Source: JANQFM01 sp035471925 (GTDB lineage Bacteria > Acidobacteriota > UBA6911 > RPQK01 > DATIPO01). Taken from it: 64,000 nucleotides of DNA. Both the position numbers and the translations under genes were made by a program. Below, piece after piece: positions 33,511 through 43,000 of this stretch. The notes below the pieces were generated by a model. That model was not told the origin of the DNA and made no database searches. It was given only the letters and a program-made list of their open reading frames with translations. Every line of letters starts with the position of its first letter. The stretch's first letter is position 1. The stretch is taken from NCBI GenBank assembly GCA_035471925.1, contig DATIPO010000327.1, forward strand, positions 1-64,000, given 5' to 3'.

Positions 33511-34596
33511 ATGACGACCGTCGAAGGCATTCTGCGCAAGGTCTACCAAGGACGGCGCATCAGTTCCCAGGACGCCCTCCAGCTCATGCGCGCCGATGAC
33601 GGGCTGCATGAGATTGGAAAGGCCGCCGACTACGTGCGATGGCAGAAGCATCCCGAGCGGGTGGTCTCGTTTCTCATCGACCGCAACATCAACTACACCA
33701 ATGTCTGTGTGGCCCGCTGCACCTTTTGCAACTTCTACCGCAAGCCCAGACACCACGAAGGCTACCTGCTGCCCAAGGAACAGATCTTCAAGAAGATCGA
33801 AGAAACGGTGGCTCTGGGCGGCACCGGCATCCTCATGCAGGGGGGCATGAATCCCGACCTCAAGATCGACTATTACGAAGACCTGCTCAGTTCCATGCGG
33901 GAGCGTTTCCCGGAGGTCCACCTGCATTGCTTCTCGCCTCCCGAGATCGTGGTGCTGGCCAAGCTTTCCAAGCTTTCGCTGCGACAGGCCGTCCGCCGCC
34001 TGCGTGATGCCGGCCTGGATTCGATTCCCGGCGGCGGCGCCGAGATTCTCACCGAGCGCTCGCGTAAAGAGATCAGTCCCGGCAAGTGCACCGTCGAGGA
34101 GTGGCTTGACGTCATGCGCGTAGCTCACCAGGAGGGCCTCACAACCACAGCCACCATGATGGTGGGAGGAGGCGAGTCGCTGGAGGAACGGGTCGAGCAC
34201 CTTCAGCGGCTACGCGATTTGCAGGACGAAACGGGCGGCTTCGTGGCCTTCATACCCTGGAACGTGCAACTGGAAGACACTCCCATGAGCAGCGACGTTC
34301 AGGAAGAGATGGGCCCGGTGGAGTATCTGCGCCTGCTGGCCATTTGCCGGATTTTCTTCGACAACATCAAGAACATCCAGGTGTCGTGGCTGACCCAGGG
34401 ACTTCAAGTGGGACAGATGGCCCTTTTCTTCGGGGCCAACGACGTGGGTTCGATCATGATCGAAGAAAACGTCATCTCCACCGCCGGCGCCCATTACGAG
34501 GCCGAAGCCAACGACCTCATCAAGCTGGTCGAGCAGGCCGGTTTCACCCCCGCCCAGCGCGATACCCTTTACCGAACTTTCCGCAAGATTGCATGA
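33511..34596 (+). CDS. mqnC: Cyclic dehypoxanthinyl futalosine synthase (radical SAM, menaquinone synthesis)
   Basis: 361 residues, normal length. The radical SAM Cys triad is Cys66, Cys70 and Cys73 in NYTNVCVARCTFCNFYRK; further family blocks are LLPKEQIFKKIEETVALGGT, ILMQGGMNPDLKIDYYEDL and GLDSIPGGGAEILTE. MqnC cyclises dehypoxanthine futalosine in the futalosine route to menaquinone. Other mqn genes are not in the window. Distinguished from MqnE and CofH by the GLDSIPGGGAEILTERSRK and WNVQLEDTPM blocks. Confidence 0.93.
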   Translation: MTTVEGILRKVYQGRRISSQDALQLMRADDGLHEIGKAADYVRWQKHPERVVSFLIDRNINYTNVCVARCTFCNFYRKPRHHEGYLLPKEQIFKKIEETVALGGTGILMQGGMNPDLKIDYYEDLLSSMRERFPEVHLHCFSPPEIVVLAKLSKLSLRQAVRRLRDAGLDSIPGGGAEILTERSRKEISPGKCTVEEWLDVMRVAHQEGLTTTATMMVGGGESLEERVEHLQRLRDLQDETGGFVAFIPWNVQLEDTPMSSDVQEEMGPVEYLRLLAICRIFFDNIKNIQVSWLTQGLQVGQMALFFGANDVGSIMIEENVISTAGAHYEAEANDLIKLVEQAGFTPAQRDTLYRTFRKIA

Positions 34597-34963
34597 CGTG
34601 AGACGCCGCACGGGGAGCGCCGACGCTCTTATTCCAGAGACTTATCCAATCCTGCTTCATGCATTCCCGCCTGTTCAGTCATCGACTCTTCACAAATGAC
34701 GAGAGAGGCGATTCTCTACTTTACTCAAGTTGTTCATTGCCTTTGTTTTAGACTGTCCGCCAAATGTTGGATGAATGGCTTGTAGAGTTGGTGAATTCAT
34801 TGACTTTCCCTTCGATATTCCTTTATTGTTAAAGGGATTTTCGGTCAACAGCCACCGGGAAGGGCGACCTTGAAACGACCAGACGTAAGGGGCCTCTGTT
34901 GGCCTTGGGTCGGCTCCTCGTGCAGTGTTCAAGTTCGTCGGTTCAAGCAATCGAGGAGGAAGC
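34597..34963. other. AT-richer intergenic leader of the TonB receptor gene
   Basis: 367 bases, clearly more AT-rich than the surroundings, with no supportable gene. A promoter candidate lies near 34800 and a strong GAGGAGGA ribosome binding site at 34953-34960. Confidence 0.5.
34800..34829 (+). promoter_or_regulatory. Putative sigma-70 promoter of the TonB receptor gene
   Basis: TTGACT (34800-34805) and TATTGT (34824-34829) are 18 bases apart, within an AT-rich stretch 135 bases upstream of the start codon. That leaves a long untranslated leader. Confidence 0.4.
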
Positions 34964-37900
34964 ATGACGACAAGGATAGTGACTCTGGGAGCGCTTTTTG
35001 CCCTCTTGATGGGTTCCGCATGGGCGCAATCGCAGGCCAGCACCGCAAACTTGGCGGGCGTCATCCGCGACCAGACGGCGGCCATCGTGCCGGGTGCCGA
35101 AGTCACGGCCACCAACGACGCCACCGGACTCTCCCGCAGCACCGTTTCCGCCAGTGACGGCTCCTATCAGTTCCTCAATTTGCCTCCCGGCGAATACACC
35201 GTGCGGGCCGTCATGGAGGGCTTTGCGACGGCGGTCGTTCAGGGGGTGGAACTGACGGTCGGACAGTACGGCAACCTGAATATCGAACTGCAGGTTTCGG
35301 CCGCCCAGGAAGAAGTGGTGGTGATGGGCAACGCCGACATTGTTGAAAAGCAGAAGACGGCTCAGTCCAACACTATTCAGCAAAAGGAGATTTACAACCT
35401 TCCCATTAATGGCCGCGACTTCCTCGATTTCGCGCTGCTCACTCCGGGAGTCAGCGACAAGTCGACCTTCGTGACCGACGCGGCCGTGCAGACTCCCACT
35501 TCGGGTTTGTCGTTCGGCGGCCAGGACCAGCGTTCAAACTATGTCACCATTGACGGCGTCGACAACATGGACGTGATTTCCAACTCGGTGCGCGCAACGC
35601 TGAGCCAGGAGGCCATTCAGGAGTTCCAGATTGTCCGCAACACCTTCTCGGCGGAATTCGGACGCGCCCGCGCCGGCGTCATCAACATCGTCAGCAAGTC
35701 GGGAACCAACGCCTTCCATGGCAACGCCTTCTGGTTCCTGAGGAACAACTCGCTGGACGCCCGCAACACTTTCGCGCGCCAACAAGATCCGCCCTTTGAC
35801 CGAGACCAGTACGGAGGCACGTTCGGCGGACCGCTGGCCGAGGACCGCAGCTTCTTCTTCCTCAGCTACGAGCGCCTCGACCGCGAGGAGTCCCTCTTCG
35901 TGACCTTCCTCGACGATCCCTCGATCTTCCAACCCACGGCCCCGCAGTTGGACCTGTTCAGTTTCTTCGAGTCGACCGGCATCCCAAGTTTGCAGGCGCT
36001 CTCTCAAGCCTTTGTGGGACAGGCAGGAGGCGTGCTGAACACGCTCCCGTCCAACTTCCCCGGGACCATCCAGCGATTCAACGAAGAAAGCGGGACTTTC
36101 CCGTTCATGGCCGACCAGGACACCTTTTCCGCCAAGGTGGACCATTCCTTCAATCAGCAAAACACGCTCAATCTCCGCTTCAATTGGACCGACAGCTTCC
36201 GCGACGGCGCCGAGTTCGGAGCCCTGGACGCGGTCAGCAACGGCGTGTCGTTCGATACTGAAGACATCTCCTTCGTGGTCTCCGACACCCACGTGTTTTC
36301 GCCCACCAAGCTCAACGACTTCAAGTTCCAGTATTCCTACCGCGATTTCCAGGTTCCCACCAACGATCCCATCGGTCCCCAGCTCGCGCTAGCGGGCGTG
36401 GCCGAGTTCGGGCAGGAGTTCTTCAATCCCACCGGATATAAGCAGGACATTTTTCAGTTCGTCGAGAACTTCACCTGGATCGCAGGCAACCACACCGTCA
36501 AGACCGGCGTGGACTTCAACGTCCTCGACTTGGGCGGATTCGCCGAGGTTTTCCTGGGCGGCGAGTTCACCTTCGCCGGCAACACCATTCCGCTGGGCGG
36601 AATCATCGATGCCCTGCTGGGTCCCGGCAACGCGGCCGGACTGGCGCGCCAATTGGCGACACCCGCGGCGGCAGGAGGACTGGGGCGTCCCGATCTGGTG
36701 GGCCACATCGCCGGCACCAACGCGGCCCTGACCGCGGTCCAGTCCTTCAACTTCGGACTGCCCATCACTTACTTCCAGGGCTTCGGCGATCCCAACACCA
36801 ACGTCAACTACAAGCAGTTGGCGTTCTTTGTGCAGGACAACTGGCAGGTCGCGCCCAACTTCAACCTCCACTTGGGGATGCGCTACGACATCGATTTCAA
36901 GCCCACCACCCAGAATGTGACCAATAACGCCCCGCCTTGGACCCTGGACACCTTCGCCTTGGACGACAACAACAACTTCGCCCCCCGCTTGGGCTTCGCC
37001 TGGGACTTCAGGGGTGACGGACGCCAAGTGCTGCGCGGCGGCTACGGCATTTACCAGGCCAACTTCTTCCAAGCCGTAGTCTTCGTTTCCCAGGTGCTTT
37101 CGGGCCAAATCTCCCAGGTCTTCACCGCTCTTTCCGATCCTTTCGGCCTGGGCGTGACCTCAGCCGACGTTTGGGAAGAGTTTCAGGCCACCGGACAGCT
37201 CAACCAGCAGACGCTGGCCAACGTGGGACTCGACGTCGGGACCACGCCGCCGGTCATCCTGCCCGCCGCCGGGGACGTCAAGAATCCCTACAGCCATCAG
37301 GCCAGCTTCGGCTACGAGCAGCAGTTAGGCGCCGACACCGCGATTTCGCTGGACTACATCCTCAACCGCGGCGTGGGACTGATCCGCTCGCGCGACATCA
37401 ACGTCAACCCCATCGGTCCCAACCAGTTCGCTGGCCTGCGCGACCCGCGCTTTTTGCAGATCAACCAGATCGAGACCAGCGGAAGCTCCATCTACCACGG
37501 CTTCACCGCCTCTCTGACCCGCCGCTTCCGCGGAGACAACAATCTGCGCGTCAGCTACACGCTGGGAAAGGCCATCGACGACACGACCGACTTCATCACC
37601 CAGTTGCAGGGCAACGACCAGACCAACTTGGCGGCCGAGCGTTCGCTCTCAAGCTTCGACCAGCGCAACCGCCTGGTCGTCAGCGGACTGCTCTCTTCGC
37701 CCTGGAGCGCCGGAAGCGGCCAAGGATTCGCCAAGAACCTCTTCGGCGATTGGCTCTTTTCCGGTATCAGCACCTGGTCGTCGGGCAAGCCCTTCAACCT
37801 CTTGGTCGGATTCGATCTCAACGGTGACGGGCACGAAGAGACCGACCGTCCAACACTGGCCGACGGATCGACCATCGTGGGGCGCAACACGGGAGTCGGA

Positions 37901-38155
37901 CCCACGACCTACACCTTCGACATGCGGCTCTCGCGCCGTTTCAACTTCAGCGACAACGTCAACTTCGAATTCATCTTCGAAGCCTTCAACCTCTTCAACA
38001 ACGTCAACTACTCGGGCGTCAACAACGTGGTCGGACCGGTGGTGGCGACCGGCGACGTGGAGGGCAGCGAGAACATTCCCTCCAACCAGCCGCTGGGATT
38101 CACCGAAGCCTTTGACCCGCGCCAGATTCAATTCGGCTTCCGCTTCAACTTCTGA
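34964..38155 (+). CDS. TonB-dependent receptor with carboxypeptidase-regulatory-like domain
   Basis: 1063 residues from ATG 34964 (GAGGAGGA upstream). A signal peptide ends at WAQ (about 21). Residues about 23-105 form the carboxypeptidase-regulatory-like Ig fold (GVIRDQTAAIVPGAEVTATN then DGSYQFLNLPPGEYTVRA). A plug follows (about 130-240; NLPINGRDFLDFALLTPGVSD, AEFGRARAGVINIVSKSGTN), then a very large beta-barrel ending in FGFRFNF, with the C-terminal Phe expected of an outer-membrane protein. This is the Oar-like group expanded in Acidobacteria, thought to import oligosaccharides or other bulky ligands. An SGNH hydrolase gene follows after 17 bases. Confidence 0.93.
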   Translation: MTTRIVTLGALFALLMGSAWAQSQASTANLAGVIRDQTAAIVPGAEVTATNDATGLSRSTVSASDGSYQFLNLPPGEYTVRAVMEGFATAVVQGVELTVGQYGNLNIELQVSAAQEEVVVMGNADIVEKQKTAQSNTIQQKEIYNLPINGRDFLDFALLTPGVSDKSTFVTDAAVQTPTSGLSFGGQDQRSNYVTIDGVDNMDVISNSVRATLSQEAIQEFQIVRNTFSAEFGRARAGVINIVSKSGTNAFHGNAFWFLRNNSLDARNTFARQQDPPFDRDQYGGTFGGPLAEDRSFFFLSYERLDREESLFVTFLDDPSIFQPTAPQLDLFSFFESTGIPSLQALSQAFVGQAGGVLNTLPSNFPGTIQRFNEESGTFPFMADQDTFSAKVDHSFNQQNTLNLRFNWTDSFRDGAEFGALDAVSNGVSFDTEDISFVVSDTHVFSPTKLNDFKFQYSYRDFQVPTNDPIGPQLALAGVAEFGQEFFNPTGYKQDIFQFVENFTWIAGNHTVKTGVDFNVLDLGGFAEVFLGGEFTFAGNTIPLGGIIDALLGPGNAAGLARQLATPAAAGGLGRPDLVGHIAGTNAALTAVQSFNFGLPITYFQGFGDPNTNVNYKQLAFFVQDNWQVAPNFNLHLGMRYDIDFKPTTQNVTNNAPPWTLDTFALDDNNNFAPRLGFAWDFRGDGRQVLRGGYGIYQANFFQAVVFVSQVLSGQISQVFTALSDPFGLGVTSADVWEEFQATGQLNQQTLANVGLDVGTTPPVILPAAGDVKNPYSHQASFGYEQQLGADTAISLDYILNRGVGLIRSRDINVNPIGPNQFAGLRDPRFLQINQIETSGSSIYHGFTASLTRRFRGDNNLRVSYTLGKAIDDTTDFITQLQGNDQTNLAAERSLSSFDQRNRLVVSGLLSSPWSAGSGQGFAKNLFGDWLFSGISTWSSGKPFNLLVGFDLNGDGHEETDRPTLADGSTIVGRNTGVGPTTYTFDMRLSRRFNFSDNVNFEFIFEAFNLFNNVNYSGVNNVVGPVVATGDVEGSENIPSNQPLGFTEAFDPRQIQFGFRFNF

Positions 38156-38172
38156 GGATGGGAGATCAAAGC

Positions 38173-39636
38173 ATGAAAAAGAACATCATTTCGACATTGC
38201 TCATCACCTTCCTGCTGGCGGCCCTGCCGCTGGCCCAGGAAGCCCCCTCCCAGCAAGATCCTTCCGAGGACATCCAGGCCCGGGTGCAGGAGATCCTTTC
38301 CCAGTCGGCGGTGGTCCAGGAGATCAAAGCCCGCAGGCTCACGTCCCGTCAGGGCGCCACGCCCCCTAACTTCCTCAACATGGTGGCTCTGGGCGACAGC
38401 CTGACTTTGGGAGTCAGGAGCGGCGGCGTCAATGAGCAGGACCAGATCGAGGCCTTCCCGGCCCTGATTTCGCGTCAGGTGGGGACCTTTTTCTTCCTGC
38501 CGCTGCTCTTCGGTCCCACCATCGAACTGGTGGAGCCGGGACTGCCTCCCGTGACCAACGTCATTCCCGCGCCTGATGTGGGACGCGTCTTTCCCTTAAT
38601 TGTTCCTCAGAATCTGGCCATCGGCGGACACAACGTGCTGGACGGGCTCGTCACGCGTCCCGACTTTAACAGCTTGGCCGAGATCGACTCCCTCGAGGAC
38701 CTCATCCTGGGGTTGCCGCTTAATCTGCCGCAGCTTGGACCGGGCCGCCTGCAGGTCAGCCAAATCGAGCTGGCCGTGGGGACGCAGCCCACCTTCACCA
38801 TCTACTGGCTGTGCTCCAACGACGTGCTGGGGGCCGCCACTCAAGCCGACCCCTCGCTGGTGACGCCCTTCGAGGTCTTCACCCAGGCCTATCAGCAGTC
38901 GGTGGGGGCCCTTCTGACCCTCACCAGCAGCGACGTGATCGTGGCCAACATTCCCGCCTTGACGACCATTCCCTTTCTGCAGAGCGCGCAGGAAGTGGCC
39001 GCCATCGTGGGCGCTCCGCTGCCCGCCATCGGGCCCGTGCTGGGCATTGAGGACGGCGACTTCGTCACCTTGCTGGGACTGGAGCTGATCGAACCCATCC
39101 TGACCGGTCAGGCCGCCGGACCTCTTCCGCCCAACGTGGTTCTGACGGCTGAAGAAGCGGCCGCCATGACCGGCGCCATCACCCAGATGAATGCCTTCAT
39201 CGCCGGATTCGCGGCTCAAGTCGGCATTCCCGTGGTCGACATCAACGGCTTCATTTCTGAAGTCGACTCCAACGGATTTCAGGCCGGCGAGTTCACCCTG
39301 ACCACCGGTTTTCTGGGAGGCGTGTTCAGTCTTGACGGCGTTCATCCCACGGCAACCGCCCAAGCCGCCGTCGCCAACCTGTTCATCGAGAGGATCAACG
39401 AATTCTGGGGACTGTCCGTTCCGCTGGTCGACGTGGCTGCCGTGGCCGCCAACGACGACTTGGTGCTCAAGGGCGGCGAAACGGGCGGCAGCGCCCTGGA
39501 CATGCGAACCCTGCGCCGCTATGGATTCGACGCCGCCCGCCGGGCCGTGGAGATCATCTCTCCCGACTTGGTGGACAAGCCGCAGGAGCCTTCGTCCCCG
39601 CCCTTGCGTCCCCGCCGCCCGGGCGGATCGCGCTGA
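38173..39636 (+). CDS. Secreted SGNH/GDSL hydrolase paired with the TonB receptor
   Basis: 487 residues from ATG 38173 (GGAG about 10 bases upstream). A signal peptide (about 1-21, KKNIISTLLITFLLAALPLA) exports it. SGNH blocks: catalytic Ser in NMVALGDSLTLGVRSGG, Gly in AIGGHNVLDG, Asn in YWLCSNDVLGAA, and the Asp-x-x-His in SLDGVHPTATAQA. The C-terminal 60 residues are Pro/Arg-rich. It lies 17 bases after the TonB receptor gene in the same direction, so the two are likely co-expressed; an esterase that trims the receptor's ligand is a reasonable inference. Substrate unknown. Confidence 0.85.
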   Translation: MKKNIISTLLITFLLAALPLAQEAPSQQDPSEDIQARVQEILSQSAVVQEIKARRLTSRQGATPPNFLNMVALGDSLTLGVRSGGVNEQDQIEAFPALISRQVGTFFFLPLLFGPTIELVEPGLPPVTNVIPAPDVGRVFPLIVPQNLAIGGHNVLDGLVTRPDFNSLAEIDSLEDLILGLPLNLPQLGPGRLQVSQIELAVGTQPTFTIYWLCSNDVLGAATQADPSLVTPFEVFTQAYQQSVGALLTLTSSDVIVANIPALTTIPFLQSAQEVAAIVGAPLPAIGPVLGIEDGDFVTLLGLELIEPILTGQAAGPLPPNVVLTAEEAAAMTGAITQMNAFIAGFAAQVGIPVVDINGFISEVDSNGFQAGEFTLTTGFLGGVFSLDGVHPTATAQAAVANLFIERINEFWGLSVPLVDVAAVAANDDLVLKGGETGGSALDMRTLRRYGFDAARRAVEIISPDLVDKPQEPSSPPLRPRRPGGSR

Positions 39637-39678
39637 ATGGCCCTGGCCGCAGCGCAGCGCTCAGGCCGCGGGCCGGGA

Positions 39679-39707
39679 TTGACAGGGGAGGGGCCCTGTG
39701 CTAGGTT
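39679..39707 (+). promoter_or_regulatory. Putative promoter of metK
   Basis: A consensus TTGACA (39679-39684) is followed after 17 bases by TAGGTT (39702-39707), with a TG two bases before the -10 box. The start codon is 79 bases downstream. Confidence 0.45.
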
Positions 39708-39727
39708 CCCAATCTTTGGACCCGAAA

Positions 39728-39754
39728 GACCCCCGGCCCAGGTGCCGGGCGGTC
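39728..39754 (+). promoter_or_regulatory. Strong hairpin in the metK leader
   Basis: GACC plus CCCGGC pair with GCCGGG plus GGTC around a 6-base loop, with a single bulged C. It lies between the putative promoter and the ribosome binding site (GAAGGAG). I could not match the leader to any known SAM riboswitch class; it may be an attenuator or simply a structured leader. Confidence 0.4.
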
Positions 39755-39785
39755 TTCCCATAGAAGAAGCTGAAGGAGAAGCATC

Positions 39786-40949
39786 ATGGCACCCAAAGGG
39801 CGTTACCTGTTCAGTTCGGAGTCGGTCACCGAAGGCCATCCCGACAAAATCGCCGATCAGATTTCGGACGCCGTCCTCGACGCCATCATGGCCGAGGACC
39901 CGGCGGGCCGGGTGGCCTGCGAGACGATGGTCACTACCGGACTCATCGTGGTTTCGGGCGAAATCACAACCGAGGCCTACATCGACATTCCCCGAGTGGC
40001 CCGGGAGACGGTGCGCGACATCGGCTACGACCGGGCCAAGTATGGATTCGACTGCGACACCTGCGGCGTGCTTTCCAGCATCGACAGCCAGTCCCCCGAC
40101 ATCGCCAAAGGTGTCGATCCCGGTGGAGCCGGCGACCAGGGACTGATGTTCGGATTCGCCTGCCGTGAAACCGAAGAACTGATGCCCTTGCCCATCGAGT
40201 TGGCCCACAAGCTGACCCGCCGTCTCACCGACGTCCGCAAGGACGGTACACTCGACTGGCTGCGTCCCGACGGCAAATCGCAGGTTTCGGTGGAATATGA
40301 CGGATACGAACCGCTGCGCCTGGAAGCCGTCGTCATCTCCACCCAGCACAGCGACGAAGTCGACAACGACACCATCCGGCGCCAGATCACCGAGCATGTC
40401 ATCCGTCCCGTCGTGCCCAAAGAGTGGATCGACGACGCCACCAAGCTCTTCATCAATCCCACCGGCCGCTTCGTGGTCGGCGGACCTCAGGGCGATTGCG
40501 GACTGACCGGACGCAAGATCATCGTCGACACTTACGGCGGCATGGGACGCCACGGCGGAGGCGCCTTCTCGGGCAAGGATCCCTCCAAGGTCGACCGTTC
40601 GGCCTGCTACATGGCCCGCTATATCGCCAAAAACTGCGTGGCCGCCGGACTGGCTGACCGCCTCGAGGTGCAGTTGGCCTACGCCATCGGCGTGGCCGAG
40701 CCGGTCTCGGTCATGGCTGACACCTTCGGCACCGGCAGAGTCGGCGAGATGGACATCTGCCGCCTCATCCGCGAGCACTTCCACCTGACTCCCCAGGGCA
40801 TCATCGAGACCCTCGACTTGCGCCGGCCCATTTACAGGGCTACCGCTGCCTACGGCCACTTCGGACGTCCCGAATTCGCCTGGGAGAAGACCGACAAGGC
40901 CGACACTCTGCGCCAAGCCGCCGGCCTTCCCGAAACCGCCAAGGCTTAG
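39786..40949 (+). CDS. metK: S-adenosylmethionine synthetase
   Basis: 387 residues with a GAAGGAG ribosome binding site. Signature motifs: ATP site SVTEGHPDKIADQISDAVLD, the first signature GAGDQGLMFGFACRETEELM, and the P-loop-like GGGAFSGKDPSKVDRSACYM. All are complete and the length is typical. It makes SAM from methionine and ATP, the cofactor used by the four radical SAM genes that follow about 1 kb downstream, though this proximity may be chance. Confidence 0.97.
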   Translation: MAPKGRYLFSSESVTEGHPDKIADQISDAVLDAIMAEDPAGRVACETMVTTGLIVVSGEITTEAYIDIPRVARETVRDIGYDRAKYGFDCDTCGVLSSIDSQSPDIAKGVDPGGAGDQGLMFGFACRETEELMPLPIELAHKLTRRLTDVRKDGTLDWLRPDGKSQVSVEYDGYEPLRLEAVVISTQHSDEVDNDTIRRQITEHVIRPVVPKEWIDDATKLFINPTGRFVVGGPQGDCGLTGRKIIVDTYGGMGRHGGGAFSGKDPSKVDRSACYMARYIAKNCVAAGLADRLEVQLAYAIGVAEPVSVMADTFGTGRVGEMDICRLIREHFHLTPQGIIETLDLRRPIYRATAAYGHFGRPEFAWEKTDKADTLRQAAGLPETAKA

Positions 40950-41004
40950 CCGCCTGCCAGCGGATTTCGAACTCCGGCGTCCGTCTTTGATATTCTGGTA
41001 GGCG

Positions 41005-41730
41005 ATGTACAACCGCCAAGCAGCCGTCAGCTTTGGTCCGCGACTGACTCCGATGGTCAAGTACCTGATCATCGCCTGCGTGGTGGTTTTCCTTTGGACG
41101 GTGTTGGGTGGCTCCGAAATCACGCGCATCCTGGGCTTGGTGCCGGCCTTTTTCTGGCCGCCCCATCTGTGGCTGTGGCAGGCTGCCACTTATATTTTCC
41201 TGCATGCCGACCTGCTGCACCTGGCGATGAACATGTTTGTGCTGTGGATGTTCGGCTCCACGCTGGAAGCCCACTGGGGCTCGCGTGAATTCCTGCGCTT
41301 CTTTTTCATCACCGGCATCGGTGCTGGAATTCTCTCGGCCATCGTCGACTATTCCTCTCTTATTCCCACCGTCGGCGCCTCTGGCTCCATCTATGGCCTG
41401 TTGGCCGCCTTCGGCTTGCTCTTTCCCGAGCGTCGCATCTACATCTACTTTCTCTTTCCCGTCAAAGCCAAGTACTTCGTGCTCTTCATCGCCGGCATGG
41501 TGCTGCTCTCGTCTCTCAACGACCAAGGCAACGGCATCGCCCACTTTGCCCATTTGGGGGGAATGCTGGTGGGGTTCCTCTATCTCAAGGGATGGCTTTC
41601 CCCAGCCGGATTGCGCCAGGCCTACCACCGTTGGAAGATCCGGCGCATGCGCTCGCGCTTCGAAGTCTACGAGAATCAAAAACGCCCGCCGCGCGGCAGG
41701 AGCCGCGACGACGACTTCTGGATTAACTAG
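41005..41730 (+). CDS. Rhomboid family intramembrane serine protease
   Basis: 241 residues with six predicted TM helices. The family triad region is present: HADLLHLAMNMFVLWMFG (oxyanion-side Asn/His helix), catalytic Ser126 in PTVGASGSIYGLLAAFG, and His183 in IAHFAHLGGMLVGF. A basic C-terminal tail (about 200-241) is cytoplasmic. It cleaves membrane proteins within the bilayer; targets unknown. Confidence 0.92.
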   Translation: MYNRQAAVSFGPRLTPMVKYLIIACVVVFLWTVLGGSEITRILGLVPAFFWPPHLWLWQAATYIFLHADLLHLAMNMFVLWMFGSTLEAHWGSREFLRFFFITGIGAGILSAIVDYSSLIPTVGASGSIYGLLAAFGLLFPERRIYIYFLFPVKAKYFVLFIAGMVLLSSLNDQGNGIAHFAHLGGMLVGFLYLKGWLSPAGLRQAYHRWKIRRMRSRFEVYENQKRPPRGRSRDDDFWIN

Positions 41731-41756
41731 GCCCCAGGAGCGCTTTTCCCTCTTCT

Positions 41757-41789
41757 GCACTTTACGGATGGCGGAAAGTGCGATAATAT
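41757..41789 (+). promoter_or_regulatory. Inverted repeat and possible promoter before the radical SAM operon
   Basis: GCACTTT (41757-41763) and its exact reverse complement AAAGTGC (41775-41781) are 11 bases apart. TTTACG (41761) and TAATAT (41784-41789) could serve as -35/-10 boxes with 17-base spacing, which would put the palindrome inside the promoter. The palindrome could instead end the rhomboid transcript, though no T-run follows. Confidence 0.35.
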
Positions 41790-41975
41790 TCGCATAGTTT
41801 TCCGCAGACAGGCAGCCAGATGCGGTAAACTGCCGAAGTTGGATCAGTTGAGCGGAAAAGCGCCGAGTTCTCCAGCCCCGCGCCGCATTGCGCCTTGACC
41901 CTGGGAGGCTTGGTTTTCCATACTCGTCATTGGTCTTGCGCGAGCGAACGAAAGGGAGCATCGAACTCGATATCC

Positions 41976-42992
41976 ATGCAGCTATCTCAAATCCACAACC
42001 GCTGGAAGCTCGTTACCGGCTATTTGCGGGGCACCAGCGATATCGACGCCTTCCCATTGACGCTCATCGTCGAGAACACCGGCAAGTGCAATCTCAAGTG
42101 TCCCATGTGTCCCCGCGAACTGGGGGAATACGAGAACATCGACTTCGATTTCGGCCTCTTCAAGCGCCTCATCGACGAAGTCAGCGGACGCACCGAACTG
42201 GTCTTTCCCTGGGGCGGCGGAGAACCGCTGATGAGTCCCGACCTCTTCAAGATGGTGCGCTACTGCAAAGACAACGGCATCTACACGGTGGTGAGCACGA
42301 ATGCCACCCTGCTCAACGAAGAGCGCAGCCGGCGCCTCATCGAATCCGGACTCGACAACCTCATCATCGCCTTCGACGGCACCACCAAAGAGGTCTACGA
42401 GAAGTACCGCAAGAACGCCATCTTCGAGAAAGTCATCGCCAACATCCACCGCTTCCTGGAGATCAAGAAGGAAATGGAGTCGGATGTCTTCGTGGTGATG
42501 CAGATGGTCCGCCTTCCCGACAACGCCCACCAGACCCGCGATTTCTACAAGATGTGGCAGATCGAAGGGGTCGATGAGATCCGCATCAAGGAAGACGAAA
42601 TCGTCATTGAAGAGGTGGCTCTGGAAGAGCGCATCCAGCATGATCGCCGCCGCAATCCCTGCTACCAGCTCTGGCAGGGCCCGCCCACGGTCAAGTACGA
42701 CGGCAACTTTTTTCCCTGCTGCCACATGTGGCGCACTGAGCCCTTCGGCAATGTCAAGGAGCAGTCGATCCAGGAGTTGTGGAATTCGCCCAAGATGCAG
42801 CGCATCCGTCAGGCTCATCTCGATGGGGATCTGCGCGATTACCCGGACTGCGCCAACTGTCATGCACCCAATCCCGTCCTGCCGGTGATCCTGGGCACCT
42901 TCATGGTCGATATGTTCAAGGTGCGCCAGTGGATCCCCAAGATGGAGAAGATGGCGCTGTTTTATAAAATTCCGGCTTTCCGTGATCGCTAG
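41976..42992 (+). CDS. Radical SAM/SPASM protein (first of four)
   Basis: 338 residues from ATG 41976; longer starts are possible and the ribosome binding site is weak. The 4Fe-4S motif is CNLKCPMC in NTGKCNLKCPMCPRELGEY, followed by GGGEPLM. The C-terminal SPASM-type domain has CYQLWQGPP, FFPCCHMW, FGNVKEQSIQELWNSPKM and the final CANCHAPNP pair, for auxiliary Fe-S clusters. SPASM enzymes modify peptides, sugars or other substrates; none is evident. The next radical SAM gene starts 8 bases downstream, so they share an operon. Confidence 0.9.
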   Translation: MQLSQIHNRWKLVTGYLRGTSDIDAFPLTLIVENTGKCNLKCPMCPRELGEYENIDFDFGLFKRLIDEVSGRTELVFPWGGGEPLMSPDLFKMVRYCKDNGIYTVVSTNATLLNEERSRRLIESGLDNLIIAFDGTTKEVYEKYRKNAIFEKVIANIHRFLEIKKEMESDVFVVMQMVRLPDNAHQTRDFYKMWQIEGVDEIRIKEDEIVIEEVALEERIQHDRRRNPCYQLWQGPPTVKYDGNFFPCCHMWRTEPFGNVKEQSIQELWNSPKMQRIRQAHLDGDLRDYPDCANCHAPNPVLPVILGTFMVDMFKVRQWIPKMEKMALFYKIPAFRDR

Positions 42993-43000
42993 GAGAAGCG

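Noticed and set aside
39708..39785. Known SAM riboswitch in front of metK
   Set aside because: The conserved cores of the SAM-I/IV and SAM-II/V classes, as I know them, are not visible in the leader.
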